DNA from: an uncultured Clostridia bacterium
GTDB lineage: Bacteria; Bacillota; Clostridia; Oscillospirales; Acutalibacteraceae
DNA: 64,000 nucleotides
Assembly (NCBI GenBank): GCA_945876745.1
Contig: CAMCPL010000001.1
Span: forward strand, 310,001-374,000
Direction: 5' to 3'
In this document: positions 1 through 8,010 of the stretch, in pieces
Layout of the letters: every line of letters starts with the position of its first letter
Numbering within the stretch: the stretch's first letter is position 1
Translations under genes and position numbers: made by a program
Notes under the pieces: model-generated
Databases searched by the model: none
What the model was told of the DNA's origin: nothing
The model's input: the letters and a program-made list of their open reading frames with translations, nothing else

Positions 1-253
1 TGATGTTGCCGGTTACGAAGCCGAGATATGTTCCGCCCGTGCCTAAAAGCGGCGAATATGTCAGAACCTCAAGAACGGCTGTCGGATAAAAGACAACTGC
101 AACCGTTGCAAGTCCCTTGAACACCATTTCTGCTTTCGGAAAAACATCAAGGTGGTAGCATATCAGCGCAGGTATGCACAAAAAGAGTGCCAGCGTTACG
201 AATATCCACACTCTGCCGTAGGTGTGGGTTTTGTCTATGTATCTGCTGTTCAT
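1..253 (-). CDS. Membrane protein paired with DUF5058 (partial, N-terminal part)
   Basis: Reading leftward from an ATG at 253, an open frame of 84 codons runs off the window edge, so only the N-terminus is present. The start MNSRYIDKTHTYGRVW is followed by one clear hydrophobic segment (about residues 16-33) and a second (about 47-65). The ATG lies one base after the stop of the DUF5058 gene, so the two are almost certainly translated together. I infer that it is the second membrane component of the same, probably transport-related, system. The family cannot be named from this fragment. It is absent from the ORF track because it is open at the edge. Confidence 0.7.
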   Translation of the reverse strand, partial: MNSRYIDKTHTYGRVWIFVTLALFLCIPALICYHLDVFPKAEMVFKGLATVAVVFYPTAVLEVLTYSPLLGTGGTYLGFVTGNI

Positions 254-254
254 A

Positions 255-1025
255 CTAACCCCTCCATTCCAAAAACGCAATTGATTCAGGCAGAAGCTGT
301 GCAAGCAGCATAACGAGTGCCATTGCGCCTATCATTGAAAACGGCATTGCAAACGAGTCGAGCCATTTTAGATTTTTTGCGCTCGCGATTTTTTGAATTA
401 TCAGCATAAGCACTACCGAGAAAATCAGCGCCGCAACCGACAAAACGCCTGCACCGTCGCCGATTATATCGGGTTCGCCCTTGCCTGCGATAGCCCTTGC
501 AACAAATGCGGCAATAAGTCCGATAAACGCCGCCGCACTCATAACCGACGACCATTTTGAGTTTTTCGATACGGTTTTGCCTATTTTCTTTTGAACGGTT
601 TTGAGCAAAAACGGAATGAGAAGCAGGGGCATTATTGAGCCTAATGTCATTACCCACGCAACTGTGCCGAAAACCTCTTTGTCGGTTATGGCGTTTGCTA
701 TGCCGCCGCTTAGTCCGTACGCTTCGATAGCGTTCGTTGCCGCAGTTACCTCATACGAAATATTGCCGATAACCGTCAGCCTTATCCACGGCAATACATA
801 TCCCAAGCCTGCCGCAAGAGTAAGCACCGTTGCAACTATTCCGATAGCGGGAGCTACTGTAAATAATCCCGACGATACTATTGTGCTTTTTATTGTTGAT
901 TTTTCAATGCCGAGCTGTCTTGCTCTTTTTATTGCACGAACCAAAAAGAACATCGCCTGAACGATAACGAATGCAACTACAACAAGCGCCAAGGTCAGCA
1001 TAAAGCCGTCTTCCTTGAAATCCAC
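255..1025 (-). CDS. DUF5058 family integral membrane protein
   Basis: A 256-residue protein with about seven hydrophobic segments. It resembles the DUF5058 family: an N-terminal membrane helix, then a charged RAIKRARQLG stretch, then a small-residue-rich core (APAIGIVATVLTLAAGLG) and NAITDKEVFGTVAW. The ORF track starts 13 codons upstream, but a good Shine-Dalgarno (AGGAAG) sits 7 bases before a GTG giving VDFKEDGF, so I place the start at 1025. The function of DUF5058 proteins is unknown; a transport role is inferred from the topology and from the tightly coupled downstream membrane protein. Confidence 0.75.
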   Translation of the reverse strand: MDFKEDGFMLTLALVVVAFVIVQAMFFLVRAIKRARQLGIEKSTIKSTIVSSGLFTVAPAIGIVATVLTLAAGLGYVLPWIRLTVIGNISYEVTAATNAIEAYGLSGGIANAITDKEVFGTVAWVMTLGSIMPLLLIPFLLKTVQKKIGKTVSKNSKWSSVMSAAAFIGLIAAFVARAIAGKGEPDIIGDGAGVLSVAALIFSVVLMLIIQKIASAKNLKWLDSFAMPFSMIGAMALVMLLAQLLPESIAFLEWRG

Positions 1026-1080
1026 TTCATCACTTCCTAAATTTTTTCTAAATAAATACATCATACCATAAAACTAAATA

Positions 1081-1107
1081 AAAATAAACCCCTGCTTTTG
1101 ACAGGGG
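1081..1107 (-). terminator. Rho-independent terminator after the cysteine-rich gene
   Basis: On the minus strand a GC-rich stem (CCCCTG/CAGGGG) with a seven-base loop is followed by a T-rich tract. It sits just past the stop codon of the gene at 1114-1941 and separates it from the DUF5058 gene. Confidence 0.6.
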
Positions 1108-1113
1108 CAAAAA

Positions 1114-1941
1114 TCATTCGTTTTCATTATCCGACGGTGTTGCTTCGTTACAGCATGACGGGCAATCGCTGTCGCGTTCCGGAGGGAAGAATTGCTCAAC
1201 AGGGAAGTCGATGCCTTGAAACGCAGTGCAGGGGTCTTGCGTTGAGCAGGTACATTCACGTTCAGGTATGCAAAAATCGTATGCGCCGACTGTCATCTGA
1301 ACATCACGCTCCATTTGGACTATCGAAAACAGACCGAGCGTTACCAAAACCGCCTTGTCGTGATGTGGCGGCATTGACGGTTGAGTGATGTTCGTCAGCA
1401 CTCCCTGCGGAAAGCTTGTGCAAAACGGCACTCGGCAATCGCAAGCCTTTACGACGTCGCACGAAAGTACTATCGGGTCAACCGCCTGTACCTTTGCCGT
1501 CGGGTTTGCGTACTGCGGTGCTTCGGGGCAGTCGCCCTTTTTGTCGCAAACGCTTGAGGTAAAGATTTTTACATTACCCTGCGAGCCGTAGAGTATGCAA
1601 CGCTTTGTAAAGGTTGCAAAGCCGACCGCTGTTTGCGGCGGAGTGCACGGTGCGGTAAAGCAATCGAATTTCAGCATAAAATAATACTGCACGTCAACGC
1701 TGTAATATCCCTTGTTAAACGGTACCTCGTCGACGTCAATGCTGACCGCCTTAATCATACAGTCCCTGCATTTAACCGTGCTTGCTTCGTCAATGAGTGC
1801 TTGGCTTTCGCCGAAAAATGTAACTCTTAAATCCTCCAAGCAGTCCTTGCTTACACAACTGTCGTAAATTCTTTTTGTGTCAATGCAAACTGCTTCCTTA
1901 ATTTTTGAACAACCGTTTTGAATAATAGGCTTATCGGGCAT
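1114..1941 (-). CDS. Cysteine-rich conserved clostridial protein of unknown function
   Basis: A 275-residue soluble protein with about 24 cysteines, no signal peptide and no membrane span. Conserved-looking blocks include IYDSCVSKDCLEDLRVTF near the N-terminus and CxC or CxxC pairs (KCRDC, CDCRVPFC, CTCSTQDPC, CPSCC) throughout. I recognise the N-terminal DSC..KDCLEDLRV block as typical of an uncharacterised family widespread in Clostridia, but I cannot assign a function. The cysteine content would suit metal binding or disulfide cross-linking, for example in a spore surface layer; this is inference only. The start at 1941 (MPDKP) is chosen over the track's TTG because AAGGAG lies 8 bases upstream. 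That ribosome site is buried in a long hairpin. Confidence 0.75.
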   Translation of the reverse strand: MPDKPIIQNGCSKIKEAVCIDTKRIYDSCVSKDCLEDLRVTFFGESQALIDEASTVKCRDCMIKAVSIDVDEVPFNKGYYSVDVQYYFMLKFDCFTAPCTPPQTAVGFATFTKRCILYGSQGNVKIFTSSVCDKKGDCPEAPQYANPTAKVQAVDPIVLSCDVVKACDCRVPFCTSFPQGVLTNITQPSMPPHHDKAVLVTLGLFSIVQMERDVQMTVGAYDFCIPERECTCSTQDPCTAFQGIDFPVEQFFPPERDSDCPSCCNEATPSDNENE

Positions 1942-1949
1942 AAACAAAA

Positions 1950-2003
1950 CTCCTTCATAAGTATAAAATCGGCTAAGAACCGTTACCCTATACTATGAAG
2001 GAG
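1950..2003 (-). promoter_or_regulatory. Hairpin sequestering the ribosome site of the cysteine-rich gene
   Basis: CTCCTTCATAGTATA on the minus strand pairs with a downstream complement ending TATGAAGGAG: 15 base pairs with a single bulged base and a 23-nt loop. The 3' arm contains the AAGGAG Shine-Dalgarno of the gene starting at 1941. The loop can form a smaller CGGTT/AGCCG stem. There is no T-run after it, so it is not a normal terminator. The structure should block translation unless opened by temperature, a ligand, a protein or ribosomes arriving from galM. Confidence 0.65.
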
Positions 2004-2018
2004 CTTATATTATGTTAC

Positions 2019-3071
2019 TTATTCTGCAAAAAATCTAAATTCCGTTACTGTCTTGAACGGCTCGCCCGCCTTTACGAATTTAACCGGGAAGCAGTCTGCG
2101 TGGTGAAGTGAATCCGGATAGAACTGCGTTTCAAGAGCCGCGCCTCTGCGATATTTTACTGCGCCGTTTTCCTTGCCTGCGGTGTAGTCCTTCGAAAGCC
2201 AGCCGCCGCAGTAAAGCTGAATACCCGGCAGGTCGGTGTAAACCTCCATTTTTCGTCCGCTTTCCCTGTGCTCCAAAATTGCCGCCTGCTGTAAGGTGAA
2301 GTCCTTACTGCGAAGACAGTAGTTGTTATCGTAGCCGATACCGTCAATAATAGCTCTGAAGGGCTCGTCGATTTTGTCGCCGATTTTGTGAAGCGATGAG
2401 AAGTCCATCATTGTGCCCTTTAGTTCGCCGAGCTCACCCGTTGTAAGCTGGTCGTCGTCTGTTTCGGTAAAGTAATCTGCGTTAATTTGGAGATAATGTC
2501 CCTCAACTGTTTCGTCGGGATTGCCCGAAAGATTGAAATATGCGTGGTTAGTCGGGTTTGCAACCGTGTCCTCGTCAGAAAGCACGGTGTATTCTACTCT
2601 CAAAACATTATCGTCGGTAAGCGTATATTTTACCCACATAGTGAAATTTCCGCCGAAGCCGTCCTCACCGTCGGGGCTGAAACGCTTGAAGGTTACGAAA
2701 TCGTCGCCCTCTTCGTCAACCTCCCAAGCGGTAAAGCTGAAGCGACCGCCTGAATGAAGCGTCCATTGTCCCTGATTCATAGGGGTAGTGTACTGCTTGC
2801 CGTTAAAGGTGAATTTTGCGTCACGAATACGGTTTGCCCATCTGCCGACAACCAAGCCCTGATAGCCGAGGTCGGGATTTGTATAGTCCTGCGGATTGTC
2901 AAAGCCGAGAACAACGTCGGATAATTTGCCGTTTCTGTCGGGCATATAGAGTGACTGAATACCTGCGCCGAGCGTTTGCAGAGTAACGTAAGCACCGTTT
3001 TTGTTGGTTATTTTATAAAGGTCAATTTTTGTTCCGTCGGCAAGTGTGCCGAATATTGATTTTTCTGCCAT
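2019..3071 (-). CDS. galM: Aldose 1-epimerase (galactose mutarotase)
   Basis: A 350-residue cytosolic enzyme interconverting alpha and beta anomers of galactose/glucose, feeding the Leloir pathway. The full-length family pattern is visible: an LHSGG block near residue 105, the catalytic histidine in TNHAYFNLSG (about 175) and a catalytic glutamate in ALETQFYPDS near the C-terminus. The length matches the family. The start is the ATG at 3071, preceded by AAGGAG. It has its own promoter, back to back with that of the FHA-rodA operon. No other galactose genes are adjacent. The next minus-strand gene is the cysteine-rich one, reached through a 77-nt gap that contains a ribosome-site hairpin. Confidence 0.93.
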   Translation of the reverse strand: MAEKSIFGTLADGTKIDLYKITNKNGAYVTLQTLGAGIQSLYMPDRNGKLSDVVLGFDNPQDYTNPDLGYQGLVVGRWANRIRDAKFTFNGKQYTTPMNQGQWTLHSGGRFSFTAWEVDEEGDDFVTFKRFSPDGEDGFGGNFTMWVKYTLTDDNVLRVEYTVLSDEDTVANPTNHAYFNLSGNPDETVEGHYLQINADYFTETDDDQLTTGELGELKGTMMDFSSLHKIGDKIDEPFRAIIDGIGYDNNYCLRSKDFTLQQAAILEHRESGRKMEVYTDLPGIQLYCGGWLSKDYTAGKENGAVKYRRGAALETQFYPDSLHHADCFPVKFVKAGEPFKTVTEFRFFAE

Positions 3072-3103
3072 AACAGTCTCCTTTTGATATTATTTATGTA
3101 TAT

Positions 3104-3132
3104 ATTATAGAATAAATGTAAACTAATTTCAA
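3104..3132 (-). promoter_or_regulatory. SigmaA-type promoter for galM
   Basis: On the minus strand TTGAAA, 17 bp, TATAAT, about 30 bp upstream of the galM start. Its -35 element lies only about 5 bp from the -35 of the divergent promoter at 3138. Confidence 0.65.
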
Positions 3133-3137
3133 GTGAC

Positions 3138-3166
3138 TTGACAATTATGCCCAAAATAATTAAACT
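3138..3166 (+). promoter_or_regulatory. SigmaA-type promoter for the FHA-rodA-pbp operon
   Basis: TTGACA, 17 bp, TAAACT, about 55 bp upstream of the FHA gene start, divergent from the galM promoter. Confidence 0.6.
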
Positions 3167-3219
3167 GAATATGGAATAGTTTATAGTGTTATGTGTTAAA
3201 TAATGAAAGGAACACGGCT

Positions 3220-3954
3220 ATGGAATATATTATAAGTATTATGAGATTTGTCGCACCTGCGGCGGCGTTGATAATTTTGGCGACTTGCGTGATTTCACTG
3301 TTTCGCAACAGACCGAGAGTTCATAAGCTCGCAAAATTAGTTGACGAGACTGACGGCACGATAATCGACATCACTCATTGGGAAACCTCAATAGGAAAAA
3401 GTAAGGCAAACGATATTGTTTTGCCGCTTCCTACCGTTGCCCGTTTTCACGCCGTTATTGCAAAAAAACGCAAGGAATGGGTTGTTACCGACACCTCGGC
3501 AAGAACGATAGGCATTCTTGTAAACGGTCAAAAGGTGCAGGGAAGCGCGGTTATCGAAAACGAGGATATTATCACAATAGGTAATGTTCCGCTTAAATTC
3601 ATATGTGAGGAAGCGCTTTCCTCAAACAGTAAGCAGGAAATAAGAAATCAGGTCAAGTCGGATAATATTGCTTACGGCGTGCTTGTTGATATTAAGACGA
3701 AGCGACCTGTTTACCTGAAAAAAACGGATGTTCTTATCGGCAGGGGTGATGACGCGGATATACAGATTATGTCGCAGACGGTAAGCTGGCATCACGCAAG
3801 AATACATCAAACCTCACGTGGCTGGGCGTTGTCGGATTTAGACAGTCATAACGGCACGAAGCTAAACGGCAGATTTATTAATCAGCCCCAGCTCATATTT
3901 GACGAGGATATGATAACCTTTGGCGACAAGGTGTTTATTTTCTACGAAAGGTAG
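3220..3954 (+). CDS. Membrane-anchored protein with two FHA domains
   Basis: A 244-residue protein. An N-terminal membrane helix (about residues 5-27) is followed by a cytoplasmic part with two forkhead-associated domains. The first (about 50-125) is degenerate: SIGKSKANDIVLP and ARFHAVI. The second (about 160-240) is canonical, with LIGRGDDADI, VSWHHARI and DLDSHNGTKLNG. FHA domains bind phosphothreonine, so this is probably a phospho-dependent regulator or scaffold of cell-wall synthesis, given rodA and pbp directly behind it. The start at 3220 is preferred over the track's GTG because GAAAGGA lies 8 bases upstream. No Ser/Thr kinase or phosphatase is encoded in this cluster. Confidence 0.88.
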   Translation: MEYIISIMRFVAPAAALIILATCVISLFRNRPRVHKLAKLVDETDGTIIDITHWETSIGKSKANDIVLPLPTVARFHAVIAKKRKEWVVTDTSARTIGILVNGQKVQGSAVIENEDIITIGNVPLKFICEEALSSNSKQEIRNQVKSDNIAYGVLVDIKTKRPVYLKKTDVLIGRGDDADIQIMSQTVSWHHARIHQTSRGWALSDLDSHNGTKLNGRFINQPQLIFDEDMITFGDKVFIFYER

Positions 3955-3963
3955 GTGACGGCA

Positions 3964-5226
3964 ATGGGTAAAAAATTGAAAAAGCAGCCGAAAATTAAGC
4001 CGATAAATAACTTTTTGCTTATGGCGTTTTTGTCGGTGTTTCAGCTCGTAACAGGCTTTATCGGTGCGACGGTTGACGGCGAATTTGAAATCAAGGTGTT
4101 GCTTTCGTCGGTGATATTCCTTGTTGTTGAGTGGATATATCTTTTTGTATTTTACTACGGCTTTCACCGCAGAAATTTTGAGCTTGAAATAATTGCGTTC
4201 TTTTTGACGGGCGTAGGTCTTGTTGCAGTAGGAAGCCAAAATTCTTCGCAGGGCTTTAAGCAATGCTTAATGGCTATCGGCGGTCTTTGCGTTTTCATAT
4301 TTATGGTATTCTTGCTCGGACACGTCGACTTTTGTATGAAAATGCGAATTGTAGTCGCAGTCGGTGCGCTTGCGCTTTTGCTTGTAAATTTGGTTATTGC
4401 AAAAACATATATGGGCGCAAGAAACTGGATTGAAATCGGCGGAATAACCGTTCAGCCGTCGGAGTTCGTCAAGATTGCGTTTATTTTCGTGGGCTCGGCA
4501 ACGCTTGAAAAAATACAGACATCAAAAAATATTATTGCTTTTATCGGATTCTCGCTTGCGGTTGTAGGCTCGCTGATTATCATCAAGGATTTCGGAACGG
4601 CGCTGATATTCTTTGTTACCTTTTTGATTATCGCATTTATGAATTCGGGCGATATAAAAACAATCGGACTTGCTCTTGCCTCGGCGGTTATGGGCGGCGG
4701 TATCGTGCTTAAATACAAAAGCTATGTTGCACGCCGTTTTGCCGTTTACCGTCATATTTGGGAGGGAGACAACTACAATAATTCGGGCTATCAGCAGTCG
4801 AGAGTGCTTGTCGGTATGGCAAGCGGCGGTCTGCTCGGCTTGGGCATCGGCAACGGAAAAATCAGATATATCGGCGAAAGCACGAACGACCTTATTTTCG
4901 GTGTAATATGCGAGGAATGGGGATATCTTTTCGGTATACTCGTTGTGCTCAGCTTTGTTTGTATAGCTGTCAGCGCACTTGTTAACAGTATTGCTTCACG
5001 CTCAACCTTTTATTCGATAGCGTCTGTTGCGGGAGCAGGTATGCTTCTTTTCCAGACTGCGCTTAATATTTTCGGAATTACGGATATTCTTCCGCTTACG
5101 GGTGTTACCTTGCCGTTTATCAGTCAGGGCGGCTCAAGTATGATTTCGTGCTGGGCGGTGCTTGCGTTTATTAAGGCGTCGGATGTTCGTACCTACAATT
5201 ATCTGGGAGGTACAAGGAAGAAATGA
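3964..5226 (+). CDS. rodA: RodA/FtsW/SpoVE family peptidoglycan glycosyltransferase
   Basis: A 420-residue polytopic SEDS protein that polymerises lipid II. Signatures: GARNWIEIGGITVQPSEFVK, KDFGTALIFF, YQQSRVLVGMASGG, FGVICEEWG and the terminal TLPFISQGGSSM. About ten hydrophobic segments are seen. The start at 3964 (MGKKLKK) follows AGGTAGG and lies 9 bp after the FHA stop. The downstream penicillin-binding protein overlaps by 4 bp, giving the usual SEDS plus class B PBP pair. RodA (elongation) is favoured over FtsW by its partner and context, but SpoVE-like use in sporulation cannot be excluded. Confidence 0.9.
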   Translation: MGKKLKKQPKIKPINNFLLMAFLSVFQLVTGFIGATVDGEFEIKVLLSSVIFLVVEWIYLFVFYYGFHRRNFELEIIAFFLTGVGLVAVGSQNSSQGFKQCLMAIGGLCVFIFMVFLLGHVDFCMKMRIVVAVGALALLLVNLVIAKTYMGARNWIEIGGITVQPSEFVKIAFIFVGSATLEKIQTSKNIIAFIGFSLAVVGSLIIIKDFGTALIFFVTFLIIAFMNSGDIKTIGLALASAVMGGGIVLKYKSYVARRFAVYRHIWEGDNYNNSGYQQSRVLVGMASGGLLGLGIGNGKIRYIGESTNDLIFGVICEEWGYLFGILVVLSFVCIAVSALVNSIASRSTFYSIASVAGAGMLLFQTALNIFGITDILPLTGVTLPFISQGGSSMISCWAVLAFIKASDVRTYNYLGGTRKK

Positions 5227-6623
5227 AAATGATTACCAAACGAGGAATTTTCCTCTGGATACTTTCGGGATTGTTTATTGTGGGTCTTGTGTTTATGACC
5301 GTATCTCTCGTTGTAAACTGTGACGACTGGGTTATGAAACGCTTTAATTCCCACGTTTACAGCGACGGCGAGCTTATCGGAGCAGGTACGATTTATGACC
5401 GTGACGGCGAGATTTTGGTAAAAACCGAGGATGGCGACAGAGTTTACGCAGATACCGCCGTAACGAGAAAATCAACTCTTCACGTTGTCGGCGACCCTAA
5501 AAACTTTATTTCAACAGGCGTTCAGTCGGTTTACAGCGCAAAGCTGACGGGCTACGATTTGCTTTTCGGCGTTTATAACATTCAGCGTTACGGCAGAGGA
5601 AATGACCTCACTCTGACAATCGACAGGGATATTTGCGATATAGCTTATGAAGCGCTTGACGGCAGAAAGGGCACTATCGGAGTTGTGAATTACAAAACAG
5701 GCGAGATTATTTGCAGCGTTTCCTCGCCGAGCTATGACGTTGAAAATGTGCCCGACTCACTTGATACTAACCCGAAATACGAGGGTGTTTATATCAATCG
5801 TCTTCTTGACGCACATTATGTTCCCGGCTCAACCTTTAAGCTCGTTACTGCAATTTGTGCAATTCAAAATATTCCCGATATAGACAGTAGAACGTGGGAG
5901 TGTAACGGTGAGTATCAGCCTGAGAAGGGCGTTGCAATTGAGTGTAACGCAAACCACGGAAGTTCAATTAATTTTAAGGACGCACTTGCAAAATCGTGTA
6001 ACGCCGCCTTTGCGCAAATAGCTATTGAGCTCGGTCAGGAAAAACTGAGCAAAACCGCAAAGGAGCTCGGCATAGGTACGCCGATTTCCGTCAGCGGCAC
6101 GATAAATTCTTATGAGGGCGTTTTCGATTTTGAGGAAAATGTCACAATGAGCACCGACCTTTTGGGCTGGACAGGTATAGGTCAGGGCGACACGAGAATT
6201 GCGCCGATTACTATGCTTCGTATCGTATCGTCAATAGCAAACGGCGGTAATGCCGTTTCGTTCAATATCGTAAATTCGCTTGCAAATCAGGCAGGTAAGG
6301 CACTCAATTTGAGCCTGCCGTTTAACCAAACAACGCTTATGGACGAGGCGGTTGCAAACAAAATGAAGGAAATGATGCGCTATAACGTTACCGAATGGTA
6401 CGGCGAAAACAAATACAAGGGACTGAATCTTTGTGCAAAGTCGGGTACGGCGCAGATTGACGAGGTCGACAGCCACAATATTGCGTGGTTTACAGGCTTT
6501 ATGGATGATGACGAACATCCTTACGCCTTTGTTGTTGTTATAGAAAACGGAAATTCAGGCTCGCAGACTGCCGGACCTGTTGCAAAAAAGGTGCTTAATG
6601 CGATTGTTGAACAGGAGCAGTAA
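5223..6623 (+). CDS. pbpA: Penicillin-binding transpeptidase, short PbpA-like class B
   Basis: A 466-residue protein with one N-terminal membrane helix (about 9-31), a short dimerisation region and a transpeptidase domain. Active-site motifs: SxxK as STFK (about residue 203), SxN as SCN (about 258) and KTG-type KSG in AKSGTAQI (about 406). It cross-links glycan made by the partner RodA. The length and lack of a large N-terminal pedestal resemble actinobacterial PbpA more than typical FtsI. The ATG overlaps the rodA stop by 4 bp; a second ATG two codons later is an equally possible start. It is the beta-lactam target of this pair. Confidence 0.9.
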   Translation: MKMITKRGIFLWILSGLFIVGLVFMTVSLVVNCDDWVMKRFNSHVYSDGELIGAGTIYDRDGEILVKTEDGDRVYADTAVTRKSTLHVVGDPKNFISTGVQSVYSAKLTGYDLLFGVYNIQRYGRGNDLTLTIDRDICDIAYEALDGRKGTIGVVNYKTGEIICSVSSPSYDVENVPDSLDTNPKYEGVYINRLLDAHYVPGSTFKLVTAICAIQNIPDIDSRTWECNGEYQPEKGVAIECNANHGSSINFKDALAKSCNAAFAQIAIELGQEKLSKTAKELGIGTPISVSGTINSYEGVFDFEENVTMSTDLLGWTGIGQGDTRIAPITMLRIVSSIANGGNAVSFNIVNSLANQAGKALNLSLPFNQTTLMDEAVANKMKEMMRYNVTEWYGENKYKGLNLCAKSGTAQIDEVDSHNIAWFTGFMDDDEHPYAFVVVIENGNSGSQTAGPVAKKVLNAIVEQEQ

Positions 6624-6663
6624 TATTCGTTAAAAGGTGTGCATATATTTTATCGGTGATAAA

Positions 6664-7128
6664 ATGCGAATGTTTACTTTTAAGCTCAAGCCGAAGCAGA
6701 TTTTCGGCGGAATATTACTGCTGACGGGAATTGTTGTAATTCTCATAACCTTTTTGAGCAATCATCCTGCGAGTCCGACATCGGCAAAAACAGTCGTTAA
6801 TTGCGAAACATATGAGCAACGCTTGGAATATCTTGCGTCTCTCGGATGGGAAACGGACGGTGAGGAGGGCTCAAAGGAGATACTTATTCCGTCACAATTT
6901 AACGACGTATATAACAAGTATAACGAAATTCAAAAGCAGCAGTCCTTTGATTTGTCCGAATATAAGGGTACGACTGCCGTTATGTATACCTATAATATTA
7001 CTAACTACGAAAATAATGAAAATGTAATTGCAAATTTGATTGTCCAAAACGGTGTTCTCATAGGCGCAGACCTTTGCGACACCTCGGCGGACAGCGGATT
7101 TTTGGTAGCGCTTAATGACAAGAATTGA
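6664..7128 (+). CDS. DUF4830 domain protein, membrane-anchored
   Basis: A small protein (154 residues from the chosen ATG) with an N-terminal membrane helix (about 12-34) and an extracytoplasmic domain carrying the DUF4830 pattern: YLASLGWETD, then IPSQFNDVYNKYNEIQKQQ and a short C-terminal beta part. Function unknown; it is common in Clostridia. The ribosome site is weak: the track starts at a GTG (6637), while ATGs at 6664 and 6670 follow GGTGA, so the start is uncertain by a few codons. It lies 40 bp after pbpA and overlaps the next gene by 14 bp, so it belongs to the same operon. Confidence 0.8.
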   Translation: MRMFTFKLKPKQIFGGILLLTGIVVILITFLSNHPASPTSAKTVVNCETYEQRLEYLASLGWETDGEEGSKEILIPSQFNDVYNKYNEIQKQQSFDLSEYKGTTAVMYTYNITNYENNENVIANLIVQNGVLIGADLCDTSADSGFLVALNDKN

Positions 7129-7822
7129 CAAAATTTTAGCCCGTGAGCTGAATATTTCACGCACACAGGCAAAGCAGATAATTAAACAGGGCAGGGTTAC
7201 GGCTGATTCTCAAACGGTAAAAACAGCCGATTTCAAATGCTCCGACGACGCTCAAATTTTTGTTGACGGTGAGAAAATCGGCAACAGCGAGTTCGTTTAT
7301 ATTATGCTCAATAAACCAAAGGGCGTTATATCCGCGTCCGACGGCAAGGGCGAAAAAACTGTTGTTGACCTCGTACCGGACGGTATGAAACGAAAAGGGC
7401 TTTTTCCGGCAGGCCGTCTTGATAAGGATACGACGGGCTTCGTTTTGCTGACAGATGACGGCGAGCTTGCTCATAATATTCTGTCGCCGTCGCATCATAT
7501 CGACAAGACTTATATTGCCGTGCTTGATAAACCGTTTGACGATAACGTAGTTCAGGATTTTGAAAACGGAATGAGCCTTGACGACGAAAAGCTATTGAAC
7601 GCCGAAATTACACCCCTGAATGACGAAAAAACCGTTGCGCAGGTTGTACTCAGACAGGGGCTTTATCATCAGGTGAAGCGTATGTTCAAAAAGCACGGCA
7701 TTACCGTTGTTGAGCTCAAGCGAACGAAAATGGGCGGACTTTGTCTTGACCTGTCCCTCGGTGAGGGCGAATGTCGGTATCTTACGAACGACGAAATTGA
7801 AATGCTTTTTTGTGTTGACTGA
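7115..7822 (+). CDS. rsuA: RsuA-family rRNA pseudouridine synthase
   Basis: A 235-residue enzyme isomerising a uridine in rRNA to pseudouridine. It has an N-terminal S4 RNA-binding domain (about 1-55: RIDKILARELNISRTQAKQ) and a catalytic domain with the family motif GRLDKDTTGFVLLT containing the catalytic aspartate, plus KTYIAVLDKP and GLYHQVKRMF. The length fits RsuA (16S, position 516 type), although RluB/E specificity cannot be told apart by eye. The start overlaps the end of the DUF4830 gene. Confidence 0.9.
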   Translation: MTRIDKILARELNISRTQAKQIIKQGRVTADSQTVKTADFKCSDDAQIFVDGEKIGNSEFVYIMLNKPKGVISASDGKGEKTVVDLVPDGMKRKGLFPAGRLDKDTTGFVLLTDDGELAHNILSPSHHIDKTYIAVLDKPFDDNVVQDFENGMSLDDEKLLNAEITPLNDEKTVAQVVLRQGLYHQVKRMFKKHGITVVELKRTKMGGLCLDLSLGEGECRYLTNDEIEMLFCVD

Positions 7823-7903
7823 ATATTTAATGCACAATATCTTGTGGTATTTTTAACGCTTATGCAATTAGCACAAAAAATATAAAAAAATTTTGTAAAA
7901 AGG

Positions 7904-7932
7904 TTGCAAAATTGTCAAATTGATTGTATAAT
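7904..7932 (+). promoter_or_regulatory. SigmaA-type promoter for the CdaR-type regulator
   Basis: TTGCAA, 17 bp, TATAAT, followed by a leader of about 70 nt and AGGGAGGAG before the ATG at 8011. Confidence 0.6.
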
Positions 7933-8010
7933 ATATACAATGAGTTTGACATTTTTTTGTGCAACTTTATTTTCTGTATTGTAATTTCTACAATTTAGGG
8001 AGGAGCATTT

